A stretch of DNA of 20,935 bases from Chloroflexota bacterium. Lineage in GTDB: Bacteria > Chloroflexota > Limnocylindria > Limnocylindrales > CSP1-4. The translations under genes were made by a program, and so were the position numbers. The stretch lies in NCBI GenBank assembly GCA_029858845.1, contig JAOUEG010000005.1:1-20935 (forward strand). The letters run 5' to 3'. Below the pieces are notes generated by a model. It ran no database searches. It saw only the letters and a list, made by a program, of their open reading frames with translations, and was not told where the DNA came from. Position 1 is the stretch's first letter. Every line of letters starts with the position of its first letter. Below, in pieces: positions 7,436 to 14,486 of this stretch.

Positions 7436-8623
7436 ATGGATCGGATCCGCGACGCGCTCCGTCGCGCACTTACCCCGGCGCTCGCCGTGTTCACGGCGTT
7501 CCTCCTGGGTGCGATCGTCATCGTGCTGACGGACTTCGAGAACCTGCGACAGATCGGCACGGACCCGCTCGCCGCGATCGGCGGCGCGCTCGGTGGCGTG
7601 CTCGACGGATACCCGGCGATGTTCGCCGGCGCGATCGGCAACCCGGATCTCGTCGCCGCCGCGATCCGGAGCGGGAACCCCGAGGACGTCGCGGCCGCCC
7701 TTCGACCCCTGTCCGAGACCCTGGTCAGCGCCACGCCGTTCATCTTCGCGGGGCTGGGCCTCGCGGTGTCGTTCCACGCCGGCCTGTTCAACCTCGGCGT
7801 GGATGGGCAGTTTCTCATCGGCGGCCTGGGCGCCGCGATCACGGCCACCCTCGTGGCGGGGTACCTGCCGCCGCCGATCGCCCTCGTGGTGGCGGTGCTC
7901 GGCGGGACGATCGCCGGTGGAGCGTACGGGTTCGTCCCGGGCTTTCTCAAAGCGCGGACGGGGGCGCACGAGGTGATCACCACGCTGATGCTCAACGGCG
8001 TGGCGCCGAATCTCGCGTTCCTCATCGTCGGGATGATCGGTCGCTCCGGGCCGCCGGCGGTGCTCCCCACCGTGCCTCGACTCTTCGACCTGCCGACGAT
8101 CCGCGTCGACTACGGTTTCATCGTCGCGCTCGCGATGGCCGTGGTCGTGTCGTGGCTGTTGTTCCGAACTACCCGTGGCTTCGAGTTCCGAGCAACCGGC
8201 CATAACCGCACCGCCGCCCGCGCGGCCGGCATCCGACTTGGCCGGACCACGATGCTGGCCATGTCGCTGTCCGGAGGGCTCGTCGGCATGGGCAGCGCGC
8301 TCTTCCTCCTCGGGCCTGCCGCGGGCTTGCCGGGCGGGCCGTCGATGGACATGGGCTATGTCGCCATCGCCCTCGCCCTGCTCGCCGGCAGGCGACCCAG
8401 CGGCGTCGTCGTCGCGGCACTGTTCTACGGCGCGCTCACCACCGGTGCCAAGAACATGGTCGTCGCGACCGGCATCCCGCTCGCGCTGCTCATCGTCATC
8501 GTCGCCTTCGCCATCATGTTCGTGGCGGCGCCCGAGCTGACCCGGTCGATCTGGCGGCTCAGTTCGCCGAAGCCGAGCGCCGAGACCGGCGGAAAGACAC
8601 CCGGGCCGGCGGTGCCCACCTGA
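7436..8623 (+). CDS. ABC transporter permease, nucleoside/simple-sugar (BPD_transp_2, NupP/YufP) type, 395 aa
   Basis: Multi-spanning membrane protein with the family hallmark FNLGVDGQ at residues 118-125 after a hydrophobic ATPFIFAGLGLAVSF segment. Further motifs are TGAHEVITTLMLNG and, in the second half, RATGHNRTAARAAGIRLGRT, the cytoplasmic loop that contacts the ATPase. Permeases of this family import nucleosides or sugars with a BMP-type lipoprotein, a double-domain ATPase and a second permease. None of those partners is next to it, so it is an orphan here. The start at ATG 7436 lacks a clear ribosome binding site; a GAAGGAG lies far upstream at 7373, so the true start may differ. About 40 C-terminal residues are hydrophilic. 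The family is certain; the substrate is not. Confidence 0.9.
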   Translation: MDRIRDALRRALTPALAVFTAFLLGAIVIVLTDFENLRQIGTDPLAAIGGALGGVLDGYPAMFAGAIGNPDLVAAAIRSGNPEDVAAALRPLSETLVSATPFIFAGLGLAVSFHAGLFNLGVDGQFLIGGLGAAITATLVAGYLPPPIALVVAVLGGTIAGGAYGFVPGFLKARTGAHEVITTLMLNGVAPNLAFLIVGMIGRSGPPAVLPTVPRLFDLPTIRVDYGFIVALAMAVVVSWLLFRTTRGFEFRATGHNRTAARAAGIRLGRTTMLAMSLSGGLVGMGSALFLLGPAAGLPGGPSMDMGYVAIALALLAGRRPSGVVVAALFYGALTTGAKNMVVATGIPLALLIVIVAFAIMFVAAPELTRSIWRLSSPKPSAETGGKTPGPAVPT

Positions 8624-8632
8624 CGCAGGCCA

Positions 8633-8671
8633 GGCAAACGTCCCTGCGGCACCCAGGTCGACAGGTTTGCC
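8633..8671 (+). terminator. Long hairpin just after the permease stop
   Basis: GGCAAAC (8633-8639) pairs exactly with GTTTGCC (8665-8671). A smaller inner CCTG/CAGG stem lies in the loop. It starts 9 bases after the permease stop, so it is a reasonable transcription end signal or 3' stabilising element, though no T-run follows. The TTG start of the next possible ORF (8667) lies inside its right arm. Confidence 0.4.
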
Positions 8672-8957
8672 CGAACCGATCTCCAGGCTGCCGCTCGACG
8701 TGGCCGTGCTGATCGGGAGCGTCGAGGTCGCGTTCCGCGGGCTGTGGGCTACCGTCAACCTGGTGAGATGGCGCGGTCACGACACGGGCGGGTCCACCGT
8801 GGGCGGCCGCCTCGTCGGCCCGCTGGTCGGCTGCGACGTCGACGTCGATCTCCACGACCGGACCGCGGCGGCGGCGCAGCTGGCGTATTGGAGCACCTTG
8901 CGGCGAGTTGGCGGCCCTAGACGCGGGCTGGCACCTCGGCCTCCACCAGGGCCTTGA
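8667..8957 (+). CDS. Hypothetical protein, possible small or decayed gene
   Basis: From TTG 8667 the frame reads 96 codons. The first 60 or so (LDVAVLIGSVEVAFRGLWAT, then NLVRWRGHD) have strongly GC-biased third positions, as true genes here do. The last 30 turn Pro/Arg-rich and overlap an opposite-strand ORF, which suggests a lost stop or a gene fragment. No domain is recognised and the start codon has no good ribosome binding site. Confidence 0.3.
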   Translation: MPEPISRLPLDVAVLIGSVEVAFRGLWATVNLVRWRGHDTGGSTVGGRLVGPLVGCDVDVDLHDRTAAAAQLAYWSTLRRVGGPRRGLAPRPPPGP

Positions 8958-9039
8958 GGCTCCTGAGCGACTTGTCGCTCATGACCATTCGCCTGAAGCG
9001 GTGCTCGGTGGCCCACTCGCCGACGGGGCCGAACGGCAT
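8917..9039 (-). CDS. Hypothetical 40-aa ORF
   Basis: From ATG 9039 the sequence reads MPFGPVGEWATEHRFRRMV and then MSDKSLRSLKALVEAEVPAR V before a TAG, a composition that looks protein-like. It is bounded upstream by an in-frame TAG 18 bases before the ATG and has no good ribosome binding site. No family is recognised. It could be the tail of a decayed gene. The bases 9040-9167 hold nothing I can recognise. Confidence 0.25.
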   Translation of the reverse strand: MPFGPVGEWATEHRFRRMVMSDKSLRSLKALVEAEVPARV

Positions 9040-9167
9040 CGGCAACCGGCATGTCGCCTAGCGGCCCTGCTCGAGACGAGCACGGCGGCCGAGGGCTGCT
9101 TCGGCACGCATATGAGCGGCGGGCGCTTCTCGAACGTGCGCCAATCCGTCGACGTCGGGCAGAGGAG

Positions 9168-9191
9168 GGGCCTCCAGTCTTCTGGAGGCCC
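9168..9191 (-). terminator. Perfect 10-bp hairpin after the small secreted-protein gene
   Basis: GGGCCTCCAG (9168-9177) and CTGGAGGCCC (9182-9191) are exact reverse complements around a four-base loop. It begins 27 bases after the stop of the minus-strand gene at 9219. The stem is strong but no T-run follows, as is common in high-GC genomes. Confidence 0.55.
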
Positions 9192-9218
9192 GAACTGCAG
9201 ACTAGGTGGGAGAGGTGG

Positions 9219-9425
9219 CTACTCGCAGAAATGCGGGCTCTTGACGAGGAGCACGTGAGCCGCGACTCCACTCACGTTTCCGTAGGCGGTGTGAATGCCA
9301 TGCGCGGCGGATCCAGGGATGACGCAGGTGCTCTGCGGCGGGACTGCCGGATGTGCCATCGCGGGCACGGCGAGCGCGATAACGAGCGCCACGCTGCTGA
9401 GGAGCGCGGTAAGGCCTCTTCGCAT
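9219..9425 (-). CDS. Small secreted protein with signal peptide, 68 aa
   Basis: The N-terminus MRRGLTALLSSVALVIALAV followed by PAMAHP is a textbook Sec signal peptide: Arg-Arg, a hydrophobic core, and an AMA cleavage site near residue 24. The mature part is only about 44 residues, with two Cys (in STCVIPG and at the end PHFCE) that could form one disulfide. GGAGG lies 7 bases before the ATG, and a strong hairpin follows the stop, so this looks like a complete independent gene. No family is recognised. It is probably released from or held near the cell surface. The function is unknown. Confidence 0.75.
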   Translation of the reverse strand: MRRGLTALLSSVALVIALAVPAMAHPAVPPQSTCVIPGSAAHGIHTAYGNVSGVAAHVLLVKSPHFCE

Positions 9426-9741
9426 GCTTGAACCTCCACAGGTAGACGTGCCCCGGCATCGAGGCGACTTGACCGCTCGAGGTTACTTCTGGCCTCGACG
9501 ATGGGTCCAGAGGTACTGGCCAGTAGTGGTGCCAAAGGGCACCGGGGCCGCCTTGGGTGCGCGCGACAATATCGCGTGCTGAGCCCTCGCGCCTGAGCAA
9601 CGTCGGCCAGCTGTCGGGGACCCGATGCGCGCATCAAGCCACACGGGCCGTTGGTGGCCCCCCGATGCCCCCGATGTCCGCCTATCAGGCTCAGGCAGCG
9701 GTGGTCCGGCCGTCACGGCTCCCGACCGCCGCCGAGGCACG
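9426..9741. other. Gene-free stretch
   Basis: Apart from the presumed 5' region of the small secreted-protein gene at its left edge, no ORF, repeat or clear promoter is recognised. The right part leads into a serine-recombinase remnant and may contain its unrecognisable upstream portion. Confidence 0.5.
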
Positions 9742-9924
9742 GAGTGTCTGGAGTCGCTGCCGGACCTGTGGGCCAAGACGTCGGACGCCGGGCGCGAGGC
9801 GATCGCGGAGGCCGTGTTCGAGCGGATCGACGTCCTGGCGGTGACCGACTACACCTTCACGCTGACCGCTCACGCGAAGGCGCGAGGCTGGGACGCGGCC
9901 TTCGGGCGGGCGCCGTCCGCGTGA
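9742..9924 (+). pseudogene. Serine recombinase C-terminal remnant
   Basis: The frame ending at 9924 reads ECLESLPDLWAKTSDAGREA then IAEAVFERIDVLAV, a pattern typical of the C-terminal coiled helix of large serine recombinases (a LPxLWxxA/T, then R..I.EAxFERIDVL). No catalytic N-terminal resolvase domain (Ser in a YxRVS motif) exists upstream, and the sequence just before it is not family-like. This is therefore the tail of a lost mobile-element recombinase. It lies in the gene-poor part of the window beside a copy of repeat segment S1. The call is by pattern recognition. Confidence 0.55.
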
Positions 9925-9930
9925 AAGAAG

Positions 9931-9965
9931 GTCAGTCCGGGCGGGGCGAGAGGATTGGCGCCGAC
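9931..9965 (+). repeat. Dispersed repeat segment S1, short copy E
   Basis: GTCAGTC, a short spacer, then CGGGGCGAGAGG matches 19013-19036 and, in its second part, 6479-6490. The stem-forming CGGGGC is followed by GCGCCG, an imperfect partner. It directly follows the stop of the recombinase remnant. No HTH-coding segment follows within the next 200 bases. Confidence 0.45.
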
Positions 9966-10199
9966 ACTTTCCAACTGTCTGCGAGGGTCGTCGGCCGGGC
10001 CGTGCGGTCCGGCGATCATCGCTCCTCGGAGATCGCGTAGGCAGCCCTGCGCCGCGTCCTGGCGACCAGACCGTGGTCATGTCCCGGTCGGACCGGACGG
10101 CTGACCGCCTATGGCGGGATCGCCTGATCGGTGCCGGGGTGCAGGGACGGGGCTAGAGCGGGTCGCTCGTCTCCGGCTTCAGTCTCCTGATCAGGCGGC

Positions 10200-10298
10200 C
10201 TACCAGGTAACCCCCCGCCCCGCGACGACGAACAGACCGAGGGCGGCTGCAACCGCCGCAGCCAGGAACACAAGCATCCCCAAGTACGCCGACCGCAT
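10200..10298 (-). CDS. Small single-span membrane protein, possibly frameshifted
   Basis: From ATG 10298 (GAGG eight bases upstream) the product is MRSAYLGMLVFLAAAVAAAL, then GLFVVAGRGVTW, 32 residues with one transmembrane helix. At the end lies a run of six G on the minus strand (10211-10216). One more G there would extend the protein with GGYLVGRLIRRLKPETSDPL to a TAG at 10153-10155. The result would be a natural-looking 50-residue protein with a basic cytoplasmic tail. A homopolymer sequencing error, a real mutation or slippage could explain this. No family is recognised. Confidence 0.45.
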   Translation of the reverse strand: MRSAYLGMLVFLAAAVAAALGLFVVAGRGVTW

Positions 10299-10350
10299 CG
10301 CTGGATCCTCGGCGGGCTCCACGCCGACCGCGCCGGCGGCCACCGCGACG

Positions 10351-10539
10351 ATGGTGTCACGTCCCGCGGCGGTCCTGCTCGGCGCGGCGCCGGTCCTGGC
10401 GATCGCCGCGGGAGGCGGAGACGGCCTGGCGAAGGTCGTGATCGTGGCGGCCCTGGTCTGCTTCACACTCGGCTGGTGCGCGCTGGGTGTCCAGGCGATC
10501 CGCCTCGACCGACCGGCGAACGCTCCCCGACCCGCCTGA
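10351..10539 (+). CDS. Small membrane protein, about 62 aa
   Basis: From ATG 10351 the protein has two hydrophobic stretches, AAVLLGAAPVLAIAAGG and VVIVAALVCFTLGWCALGV, followed by a short hydrophilic tail (IRLDRPANAPRPA). Third codon positions are nearly all G or C, supporting translation. The start is uncertain: the frame is open back to 10111, but that part overlaps an opposite-strand small gene and lacks a good ribosome binding site. It ends 17 bases before the next membrane-protein gene, so the two may be co-transcribed. No family is recognised. Confidence 0.5.
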   Translation: MVSRPAAVLLGAAPVLAIAAGGGDGLAKVVIVAALVCFTLGWCALGVQAIRLDRPANAPRPA

Positions 10540-10556
10540 CAAGCGGACGCCGATCG

Positions 10557-11285
10557 ATGCACGACGTCCCAGGCATCACGCTGCGGAGTACCAGCAGGAT
10601 CGCGGCCATGTCGACCATCGTGTTCGCACTCGCCGCCATCGTCTGGTTCGTCCTGGAAGGAACGCCGCCACGGCTCGGATTCGAGGACACGGATGACCCG
10701 GCGATCATGGTCGGGTTCATCCGGCAGCATTCCGAGGTCTTCGTGCAGGCGGGCGCCATGCTGGTCCTCATGGCGATCAGCCTGGCCATTGCCGTCCTGG
10801 CCATAGAGGAGGTTGTTCGGCCACGGTCGGGTGGGGTGGGCCTACGGTCCACCTCGGCGTTCGGCATCTTCAGTGCGGCGTTCTTCTTGTTCGGCGGCGC
10901 GGTCCGGATCGGATCCTCTGGGCCGCTGCTCCATATGGCCGGCCTTCGGGAGGCGTGGGGCGAGGGTGCCTACGTTGCCGCTCAGGTCGTCAGCCAGGCC
11001 GTCCTGATCGGTGGGATCTTCGCGGTCTGCCTGTGGGCGGTGGGCCTGAGCCTGATCGTCCTTCGCACAAAGGTCATTCCGCTCGCCCTGTGCGCCCTCG
11101 GCATCCTCCCTGCCTTCCGCATCGTCAGTGGCCTGCTGGGCCCGCTGGACCTCTTGCCGGATGTCGGCGTTCTGTGGGTCATCTCGATCGCGTCGATCTT
11201 CGGCACGATCCTGTGGTGCCTTATCCTCGGCATCGTGCTCCTGCGCCGGAGCTTGGGGTCGGAGGTCGGATCCGGAACCCGATGA
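10557..11285 (+). CDS. Six-span integral membrane protein of unknown function, 242 aa
   Basis: The ATG at 10557 is preferred because the first helix (STIVFALAAIVWFVL) begins 18 residues later. The frame is open farther upstream into the previous gene. Hydrophobic segments fall near STIVFALAAIVWFVLEG, VQAGAMLVLMAISLAIAVLA, FGIFSAAFFLFGGAVRI, AVLIGGIFAVCLWAVGLSLI, VIPLALCALGILPAFRIVSG and VLWVISIASIFGTILWCLIL. That makes six spans with short loops and a hydrophilic C-terminus. The layout resembles the DUF4386-like membrane proteins often found near regulators, but I cannot confirm the family. It is followed 63 bases later by the methyltransferase gene in the same direction. No catalytic or transport motif is visible. 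Confidence 0.72.
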   Translation: MHDVPGITLRSTSRIAAMSTIVFALAAIVWFVLEGTPPRLGFEDTDDPAIMVGFIRQHSEVFVQAGAMLVLMAISLAIAVLAIEEVVRPRSGGVGLRSTSAFGIFSAAFFLFGGAVRIGSSGPLLHMAGLREAWGEGAYVAAQVVSQAVLIGGIFAVCLWAVGLSLIVLRTKVIPLALCALGILPAFRIVSGLLGPLDLLPDVGVLWVISIASIFGTILWCLILGIVLLRRSLGSEVGSGTR

Positions 11286-11348
11286 TCCCGGCCGTCGCGG
11301 GGCTCGCCGCCATCACCGCGACGAGACAACACATGCGGGAGGATTCCG

Positions 11349-12017
11349 ATGGACCGTAGCGATCCGGCATACCGTGGGCAAGCTGGGTACACGCGAGCCC
11401 TGCTCAATCTGTACGACCCCGTCGTGCTCGGACCGGTGGCTCGGTGGGTATGGCGGTGCCCAGTCGATCAGCTGGTCGACGGCTATCGACGCAACGCCCG
11501 CCCACGCCACCTTGACGTTGGCCCTGGGACAGGCTACTTCGTCAGCCGCAGCGGCCTTCCCCACGGCGCGCCGGTGACGCTGCTCGACCCCAACCAGAAC
11601 GTCCTGAGGCACGCATCGGCGCGACTCCAGGGACTCAACGTGCAGACCGTCGAGGCGGACGTCCTCAAGCCTCTGCCGCTCGAGGACCGGTTCGCCTCGG
11701 CCGCACTCAACCTCGTGCTCCACTGCCTGCCGGGCCCGATGCAGCGCAAGGCGGCGGCGATCGCCAACGTTGCTGCGGTGCTCGACGGCGACGGGGTCTT
11801 GTTCGGGGCCTCCGTGCTCGGCCGTTCGGCCGAGCACGGAAGACTCGCGAGGGCGGTGCTGCGGGCGTTCAACGCCGAGGGCGGCTTCGACAACCTGGAC
11901 GATTCGGAGGAAGGCATCCGGGAGATCCTCGCGGCGTCTTTCCGCGACGTCGAGGTCCGGGGGATCGGATCGGTGGCCTACTTCCGCGCCGCCAACCCGT
12001 CGGGTGCCGCAGGTTGA
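11349..12017 (+). CDS. Class I SAM-dependent methyltransferase, 222 aa
   Basis: Motif I HLDVGPGTGYF (residues 54-64) forms the SAM-binding loop. VTLLDPNQNVL carries the acidic residue that binds the ribose. ADVLKPLPLEDRFASAALNL followed by VLHCLPG matches motifs II-III of small-molecule methyltransferases (Methyltransf_11/12). The N-terminal part with YTRALLNLYDPVVLG is common in this group and may form part of the substrate site. GGGAGG lies 6 bases before the ATG. The stop overlaps the TTG start of the next gene, so translation of the alpha/beta hydrolase is probably coupled. Methylation of a small molecule or lipid is likely; the substrate is unknown. Confidence 0.88.
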   Translation: MDRSDPAYRGQAGYTRALLNLYDPVVLGPVARWVWRCPVDQLVDGYRRNARPRHLDVGPGTGYFVSRSGLPHGAPVTLLDPNQNVLRHASARLQGLNVQTVEADVLKPLPLEDRFASAALNLVLHCLPGPMQRKAAAIANVAAVLDGDGVLFGASVLGRSAEHGRLARAVLRAFNAEGGFDNLDDSEEGIREILAASFRDVEVRGIGSVAYFRAANPSGAAG

Positions 12018-12949
12018 TCGGCCGCCGGGAGACGCGCTACCGCGCCGCAGAGGAGGACCTGTGGTCGTCCCTTGGCGTGACTCTGAGCGAGCGGCGTGTG
12101 CGACTGGCCGGAATCGGCACGGAGGTCCGCGTCCAGGAGCTCGGCGCCGGCCAGCCCGTCCTGTTCATCCATGGCGCCTCGACGTGCGGCACGAGCTGGG
12201 CGGATCTGGCGGCTCTCCTGCCTGACGTGCACTGTCTCCTCCTCGATCGCCCCGGCACCGGCCTGAGCGACCCCCTCGACCCACCGATCCGGTCCGTCGC
12301 GGATCTGGCGGCGCTGGCCGACACGCTCGTCGTCGACGTCCTCGACGGCCTCGGCGTCGACTCCGCTGACCTCGTGACCACGTCGTTCGGGGGGTTCTTT
12401 GGCTTCCGCGCGGCCCTGGCCGCCCCGGACCGGGTCCGGCGGATCGTCGAGTTCGGATGGTCCGCGGGCGCTCGGCTCGGACGAGTCCCCCTCGCGCTCC
12501 GGCTCGGTGGCACGCCGCCGCTCGGGCGGCTCCTGTCGTACCTTCCGACCAACGATGCGACGGTCCGCCGCCTGTTCCGGGGCATCGGCCTGCGCGAGGC
12601 GGTCGACGCTGGCCGGGTCTCGACCGAGGCGATCCGAGCCTACGGGGCGCTCCTGCGTGAAACGGACACGATTCGCAACGAGGTCGAGATCGGAGGCTGC
12701 TTCCTGTCACCCGCCCGGCGCGGCGACCCCCGGCTGGTGCTCTCCGAGGCTGATCGCGGCCGCATCTCGGCTCCGGTCCGGTTCGTCTGGGGTGAGGGCG
12801 ACCCGTTCGGCGGTCCCGAGATCGGCCGCGAGTTCGCGGCCGCCTTCCCGAATGCCACGCTCGAGTTCCTGCCCGGTGTCGGGCACGCACCGTGGATGGA
12901 CGACGCCGAGGAAGCCGCCCGGGAGGTCCGGGCGTTCCTCCTGGACTGA
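12014..12949 (+). CDS. Alpha/beta hydrolase, 311 aa
   Basis: A complete triad can be placed. Ser124 lies in the nucleophile elbow TTSFGG (Thr replaces the first Gly of the usual GxSxG). Asp263 lies in WGEGDPFGG and His291 in GVGHAPWMDD. The oxyanion-hole motif is FIHGAS (51-56). RPGTGLSDP is the typical strand-4 loop, and a helical cap follows. The protein starts with a TTG at 12014 that overlaps the methyltransferase TGA (TTGA), so the two are translationally coupled. The C-side plan (RFVWGEGDPF) is like haloalkane/epoxide-hydrolase-type members, but no family-specific residue fixes esterase, lactonase or epoxide chemistry. Probably cytoplasmic. It ends before a 250-base stretch that holds no clear gene. 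Confidence 0.9.
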   Translation: MIGRRETRYRAAEEDLWSSLGVTLSERRVRLAGIGTEVRVQELGAGQPVLFIHGASTCGTSWADLAALLPDVHCLLLDRPGTGLSDPLDPPIRSVADLAALADTLVVDVLDGLGVDSADLVTTSFGGFFGFRAALAAPDRVRRIVEFGWSAGARLGRVPLALRLGGTPPLGRLLSYLPTNDATVRRLFRGIGLREAVDAGRVSTEAIRAYGALLRETDTIRNEVEIGGCFLSPARRGDPRLVLSEADRGRISAPVRFVWGEGDPFGGPEIGREFAAAFPNATLEFLPGVGHAPWMDDAEEAAREVRAFLLD

Positions 12950-13124
12950 AGACCGGCCGAGTTGCGAGGTGCCGAGGCGTCCGATGCGTCGACTCTCGGA
13001 CGGACACGGTCCCGCAGGCGTAGCACTGCGGGCGAATAGACCCCGCCAGCCCGCCCGTCGACGATTCCCACGTGAAACTGTGCACGGTCTGCGGTGTCGT
13101 CACCAGCCGCGCTGGTAGTCGCTG

Positions 13125-13214
13125 ATGACCACCGAGCAGCTGATCTACCGGGGGCGGGCCGAGGGGTGGCTGGTGGTCAAGGCGCTGGAGTCAGACGACC
13201 TAGCCCTCTCCTGA
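13125..13214 (+). CDS. Possible 29-aa ORF, uncertain
   Basis: MTTEQLIYRGRAEGWLVVKA followed by LESDDLALS has protein-like codon use. Its ATG overlaps the TGA of an even shorter frame (GTG 13072) that encodes a CTVCGV pair of cysteines. The ORF runs into the 3' end of the opposite response-regulator gene. It may be a remnant of a longer gene. The rest of 12950-13124 shows only a weak CCCGCA/TGCGGG hairpin near 13012-13032. Confidence 0.2.
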   Translation: MTTEQLIYRGRAEGWLVVKALESDDLALS

Positions 13215-13876
13215 CGCGTCTCGACCTGACCCGCGAAGGTGGGCGAGGACCGCCAGCACGCGACGGTGGTCGTCGGCGGCAGGCTCGAGCTCGAGCTTCG
13301 AGAAGATGTTGGCGATGTGGGCCTCAACGGTCTTCCGGGCCATCCCGAGTCGGTCGCCGATCGCCTGGTTCGATCGACCCTCCGCCATCAGCGCCAGGAC
13401 GGCACGTTCTCGCTCTGTGAGGTCGTCGAGCGGAACGCGCGATCGCCGGCCAACCAGCACCGCAACGACCGCTGGATCGATGACCGAGCCTCCCTTCGCA
13501 ATCCGTCTGATCGCGTCGGCGAGATCATCGATGTCGGAAACCCGATCCTTGAGCAGGTACCCCACGCCGCCGGCACCATCGGCCAGCAGACGAAGCGCGA
13601 ACGACGGCTCGACGTGCTGCGACAGCACCAGGATGCCGACTGCTGTTCCATGCTCCGCGCGAATCGCCTGCGCGGCCTCAGCCCTTCATCCGTGTGGGTT
13701 GGCGGCATCCGGATGTCCACGATTGCGACGTCCGGATGGTGCTCGCGCGTCGCCTGCAGCAACGCATCGGCGTCACCGACTTGCGCGACCACCTCGAATG
13801 CGGCGTCAACGAGGAGCCTTGCGACCCCTTGGCGGACGAGCGCTGAGTCGTCTGCGAGGATGAGCCGGAGCGTCAT
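13200..13876 (-). pseudogene. Frameshifted two-component response regulator (REC + LuxR HTH)
   Basis: The N-terminal receiver domain starts at ATG 13876 with MTLRLILADDSALVRQG and has phospho-acceptor Asp54 in AIVDIRMPP. After THTDEGL the frame turns into Arg-rich nonsense. Reading resumes one base out of frame with AIRAEHGTAVGILVLSQH, then VGYLLKDRVSD with the conserved Lys and a LuxR-type HTH (LTERERAVLALMAEGR, then SNQAIGDRLGMARKTVEAHI), ending at 13200. The span of 677 bases is not a multiple of three. A missing base near 13675-13685 (in CTGAGGCCGC) would restore a normal NarL/FixJ-type regulator of about 225 aa. It may be a mutation or a sequencing error. No partner histidine kinase is present. 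Confidence 0.85.
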
Positions 13877-14060
13877 TCGCGGCCCACCAGCGCCCGGATC
13901 GCGGCCCCGGAGATCAGCTCCTTGGGGATGAAGCCCAGGCAGACACCATTGGTCAGACGCCGCCCATAGGCGCGCGCATCGCGGCTCGACGTCAGCACGA
14001 ACCCGATCGATATTGCGTATGCCGGAAACGCGACGAATGCCGGGACATCGGCAAGTGCAT
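13873..14060 (-). pseudogene. Receiver-domain (CheY-like) gene, C-terminal fragment cut by HTH repeat
   Basis: Reading toward the TGA at 13873-13875, the frame gives SIGFVLTSSRDARAYGRRL then TNGVCLGFIPKELISGAAIR. This is the second half of a response-regulator receiver domain: a LTSSRDA strand and the GFIPK turn with its conserved Lys. The TGA overlaps the ATG of the response regulator gene (ATGA), so the two were once a coupled pair. Receiver-like sequence can be followed upstream to about 14060, where repeat copy B begins exactly. The N-terminal half with the phospho-acceptor Asp is missing from the window. The gene was therefore truncated at the junction with the repeat. Confidence 0.6.
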
Positions 14061-14193
14061 CTGTCGCACTCGACCGTCAAGCACCAGCTGGCGAACGCCC
14101 GGTCCAAGGTGGGGGCAAGAACTACGGCAGAGTTGGTGTGGATCCTGGCGCCTCGGTTGCCGGAGCTCGGAGGAACGGCCGAATCAGACGAGC
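14061..14193 (+). pseudogene. HTH repeat copy B (N-terminally truncated LuxR-like HTH)
   Basis: Begins at the shared core CTGTCGCACTCGACCGT and encodes LSHSTVKHQLANARSKVGAR then TTAELVWILAPRLPELGG. This is the recognition helix and C-terminal part of a LuxR-like DNA-binding domain, matching copies C and D. The first HTH helix is absent, because sequence upstream of 14061 belongs to a receiver-domain gene on the other strand. The frame stays open downstream through unrelated sequence into copy C. Not likely to be functional. Confidence 0.65.
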
Positions 14194-14233
14194 AGCGGTC
14201 TCCCGAAGGTGTCGGGCGCGCGACCGCACGGCC

Positions 14234-14440
14234 TCACGATCGGATCTCGATCCCCGGCCGGGACGTCGGGAGCCGCCCGTGCAGGAAGTCGACGAAGCGC
14301 GGGTTGATGAGCTCGGGTGACCGGATGTCCGGCCGATGGCCTCCGGCGACCGCCACGGCGAGGATCGCTCCCGGGATGGTTGCCGCCACCGCCTCGCCAG
14401 TCTCCAGCGGTCCGGGAATGGTCGGGCCGTGCGCTCGGAG
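14234..14440 (-). pseudogene. Alpha/beta hydrolase C-terminal fragment
   Basis: The frame ending at the TGA 14234-14236 reads ETGEAVAATIPGAILAVAVA then GGHRPDIRSPELINPRFVDF and a short tail. This is the typical end of an alpha/beta hydrolase, with the catalytic His in GGHRPD. The segment before GPLETGEAV is Pro/Arg-rich and unlike the family, and repeat copy C starts shortly beyond it. Ser and Asp of the triad are absent, so only the last part of the gene survives, trapped between HTH copies B and C. The upstream border is approximate. Confidence 0.5.
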
Positions 14441-14486
14441 GCGGGGCGACGGGCGGGGTCGGGACGTCGGGCGGTGTGCAGGACCG

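Noticed and set aside
7295..8758. 487-codon minus-strand frame opposite the ABC permease
   Set aside because: Composition is low-complexity Arg/Asp/Glu/His/Gly, and the plus frame encodes an unmistakable permease.
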